NCBI RefSeq assembly: GCF_021271205.1
Contig: NZ_JAIWKS010000006.1
Coordinates: forward strand, 483,331 to 547,330
Length of the DNA stretch: 64,000 bases
DNA from: Pseudomonas uvaldensis
GTDB lineage: Bacteria > Pseudomonadota > Gammaproteobacteria > Pseudomonadales > Pseudomonadaceae
Direction of reading: 5' to 3'
Position 1 is the first letter of the stretch. Each line of letters begins with the position of its first letter. Shown in pieces: positions 62,296 through 64,000 of the stretch. The notes below the pieces were generated by a model that worked only from the letters and a program-made list of their open reading frames with translations, made no database searches and was not told the DNA's origin. Position numbers and translations under genes: made by a program.

Positions 62296-63789
62296 ATGAG
62301 CCTCATCCCGCATCTGATCAATGGCGAGCTGTTGAGTGACAGCCCTCGTACGGCTGACGTGTTCAACCCGTCCACCGGCCAGGCGATCCATAAAGTGCCA
62401 TTGGCCGACCGAGCCACCATCCAGCAGGCCATCGACGCTGCACATGCGGCTTTCCCGGACTGGCGCAAAACGCCGGCGGCCAAGCGTGCCCAGGTGATGT
62501 TTCGTTTCAAGCAACTGCTGGAGCAGAACGAGTCGCGTATTGCGCAACTGATCAGCGAGGAGCATGGCAAGACGTTGGAAGATGCGGCCGGTGAGCTCAA
62601 GCGTGGTATCGAAAACGTCGAGTTCGCCTGTGCCGCCCCGGAGATTCTGAAGGGCGAATACAGCCGCAACGTAGGACCGAACATCGACGCGTGGTCGGAT
62701 TTTCAACCGCTGGGCGTGGTGGCGGGTATCACTCCGTTCAACTTCCCGGCGATGGTCCCGCTATGGATGTACCCGCTGGCGATCGTTTGCGGCAACTGTT
62801 TCATCCTCAAACCCTCCGAGCGCGATCCGAGCTCGACCTTGCTGATTGCGCAACTGCTTCTGGAAGCCGGGCTGCCCAAGGGCGTATTGAGCGTGGTGCA
62901 TGGCGACAAGGTTGCGGTGGATGCGCTGATCGAAGCGCCGGAAGTGAAGGCGCTGAGTTTTGTCGGTTCGACGCCGATTGCCGAATACATCTATGCCGAG
63001 GGCACTCGGCGTGGCAAGCGCGTCCAAGCGCTGGGCGGAGCGAAGAACCACGCGGTGCTGATGCCGGATGCGGACCTGGACAATGTGGTCAGTGCCTTGA
63101 TGGGGGCTGCCTATGGTTCCTGCGGCGAACGTTGCATGGCTATTTCGGTGGCTGTCTGTGTCGGGGACCAGGTGGCGGATGCGCTCGTGAGCAAGCTGGT
63201 TCCGCAGATCCAAGCGCTGAAGATTGGCGCCGGCACCTCGTGCGGTCTGGACATGGGGCCGTTGGTGACTGGACAGCATCGCGACAAGGTCAGCGGTTAT
63301 ATCGAGGACGGTGTGGCATCGGGTGCGACTCTGGTGGTCGATGGTCGTGGCTTGAGTGTGGCCGGGCACGAAGAAGGTTTCTTCCTCGGAGGTTGCCTGT
63401 TCGATCGCGTGACGCCCGAGATGCGCATCTATAAGGAAGAGATCTTCGGGCCGGTGCTGTGCATTGTTCGGGTCAATAGCCTGGAAGAGGCCATGCAACT
63501 GATCAATGATCACGAATACGGCAACGGCACTTGCATCTTCACCCGTGATGGTGAGGCGGCGCGGCTGTTCTGCGATGAGATCGAGGTCGGCATGGTGGGC
63601 GTCAACGTACCGTTGCCTGTGCCAGTGGCCTACCATAGCTTCGGCGGTTGGAAGCGTTCGCTGTTTGGCGATCTGCACGCCTACGGCCCGGATGGCGTGC
63701 GTTTCTATACTCGACGCAAGGCCATCACTCAGCGCTGGCCGCAGCGCGCCAGTCATGAGGCTTCGCAGTTCGCGTTTCCCAGCTTGTAA
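62296..63789 (+). CDS. bauC: CoA-acylating malonate/methylmalonate-semialdehyde dehydrogenase BauC (MmsA-like)
   Basis: A 497-residue aldehyde dehydrogenase making acetyl-CoA (or propionyl-CoA) from the semialdehyde produced by BauA. The start at 62296 has CCGGAG upstream. Motifs: GITPFNFPAMVPLWM, KPSERDPSS, SFVGSTPIAEYIYAEG, ALGGAKNHAVLMPDADLDN, and the catalytic cysteine Cys280 in GERCMA. It is 72 bp after bauA. Confidence 0.95.
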   Translation: MSLIPHLINGELLSDSPRTADVFNPSTGQAIHKVPLADRATIQQAIDAAHAAFPDWRKTPAAKRAQVMFRFKQLLEQNESRIAQLISEEHGKTLEDAAGELKRGIENVEFACAAPEILKGEYSRNVGPNIDAWSDFQPLGVVAGITPFNFPAMVPLWMYPLAIVCGNCFILKPSERDPSSTLLIAQLLLEAGLPKGVLSVVHGDKVAVDALIEAPEVKALSFVGSTPIAEYIYAEGTRRGKRVQALGGAKNHAVLMPDADLDNVVSALMGAAYGSCGERCMAISVAVCVGDQVADALVSKLVPQIQALKIGAGTSCGLDMGPLVTGQHRDKVSGYIEDGVASGATLVVDGRGLSVAGHEEGFFLGGCLFDRVTPEMRIYKEEIFGPVLCIVRVNSLEEAMQLINDHEYGNGTCIFTRDGEAARLFCDEIEVGMVGVNVPLPVPVAYHSFGGWKRSLFGDLHAYGPDGVRFYTRRKAITQRWPQRASHEASQFAFPSL

Positions 63790-63795
63790 TTGTAA

Positions 63796-63836
63796 ACACA
63801 GAGGCCGGCGCCATAGGGCGCTGGCCTCTGTGTTTT
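63796..63836 (+). terminator. Rho-independent terminator after bauC
   Basis: An eleven-pair outer stem (ACACAGAGGCC / GGCCTCTGTGT) continues into GGCGCC / GGGCGC with an ATA loop, followed by TTTT. One of the strongest terminators in the window. Confidence 0.93.
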
Positions 63837-63877
63837 CAAGGCTTTTAACCGATATGACAGAATTATGAAAATAGCTG

Positions 63878-63912
63878 TTGACGGCAGATTCTGAGTCTCT
63901 ATAATTCGCCCC
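63878..63912 (+). promoter_or_regulatory. Strong sigma-70 promoter, probably of a stable RNA operon
   Basis: TTGACG (63878-63883), a 16-bp spacer, then a perfect TATAAT (63900-63905) and a GC-rich discriminator (TCGCCCC). The GC discriminator is typical of stringently controlled rRNA/tRNA promoters. The transcribed strand continues without an open reading frame to the window edge and recalls, from memory, leaders of pseudomonad rRNA operons. Confidence 0.6.
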
Positions 63913-64000
63913 ACTTCCGGCGCAGTCGAAACGGAAAACTCCTTGAGATTCAATGAGTTAAGTAGGTTTCGGCGATGCAGGGCTTCAGGTCATCGAAGCG

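Noticed and set aside
1..64000. CRISPR array or tRNA/rRNA genes
   Set aside because: The repeats seen are REP palindromes with unequal spacing, not a CRISPR. No tRNA or rRNA sequence was recognised inside the window.

Overview
The window is chromosomal DNA from a Pseudomonas, most likely of the P. fluorescens group. Much of it matches, from memory, gene blocks of P. aeruginosa PAO1: retS-purD-purH-fis-dusB-(DUF3426)-prmA ... accC-accB-aroQ-ctpL-gcbA-(DUF2333)-(Nudix)-sui1-speA (PA4856 down to PA4839), cueR/RIO kinase (PA4778-4780), the thiolase/FabG pair (PA4785/4786), adenine and 8-oxoguanine deaminases (PA0148/PA0142) and bauR/bauA/bauC (PA0133/0132/0130). DNA is GC-rich, and the gaps carry many inverted pairs of the GTGGGAGC...GCTCGCGA palindrome (REP/REPIN) typical of fluorescent pseudomonads. 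No rRNA, tRNA, CRISPR or prophage was seen.

Layout. 1-4984: the 3' end of a giant toxin with a TcdA/TcdB-like pore-forming region, then two divergent uncharacterised genes whose products are related to each other. 4999-15316: marC, then the minus-strand block retS, purD, purH, fis, dusB, DUF3426 gene, prmA. 15514-19479: a 1321-residue dermonecrotic-toxin-like protein lodged between prmA and accC; its C-terminus looks like a CheD/CNF-type glutamine deamidase. 19539-25731: accC-accB-aroQ, a chemoreceptor and the diguanylate cyclase gcbA. 26004-30218: DUF2333 gene, Nudix hydrolase, SUI1/YciH factor and speA. 30463-32564: an orphan, shortened VgrG with its DUF4123 adaptor and no recognisable effector gene beside it. 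32569-36869: MATE pump, a 157-bp MITE-like element, a small membrane protein, MazG-like hydrolase, cmoM and two DUF4136 lipoproteins.

36977-46337: a MaoC hydratase / high-molecular-weight FabG / thiolase module, a bile-acid-symporter-like transporter with a divergent AraC regulator, a RIO kinase behind a conspicuous hairpin, and cueR-copA. 46449-53283: copZ (the second CueR target), an exported small protein, an MFS pump, an MDR oxidoreductase with a divergent LysR gene, and an ArsR-MFS pair with a long structured leader. 53401-63789: nucleobase and beta-alanine metabolism (adenine deaminase, 8-oxoguanine deaminase, RutR-like TetR, bauR, bauA, bauC) interspersed with a Ca2+/H+ antiporter, an SDR and yigZ. 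The window closes with a terminator and a very strong sigma-70 promoter that looks like that of a stable RNA operon.

The most unusual material is the accessory toxin content set into housekeeping blocks: the TcdA/B-like toxin with its paralogous gene pair, the predicted deamidase toxin and the orphan VgrG/DUF4123 pair. Other points of note are the MITE-like element, a 420-bp gene-free stretch with two perfect DnaA boxes, and the CueR-box circuit.
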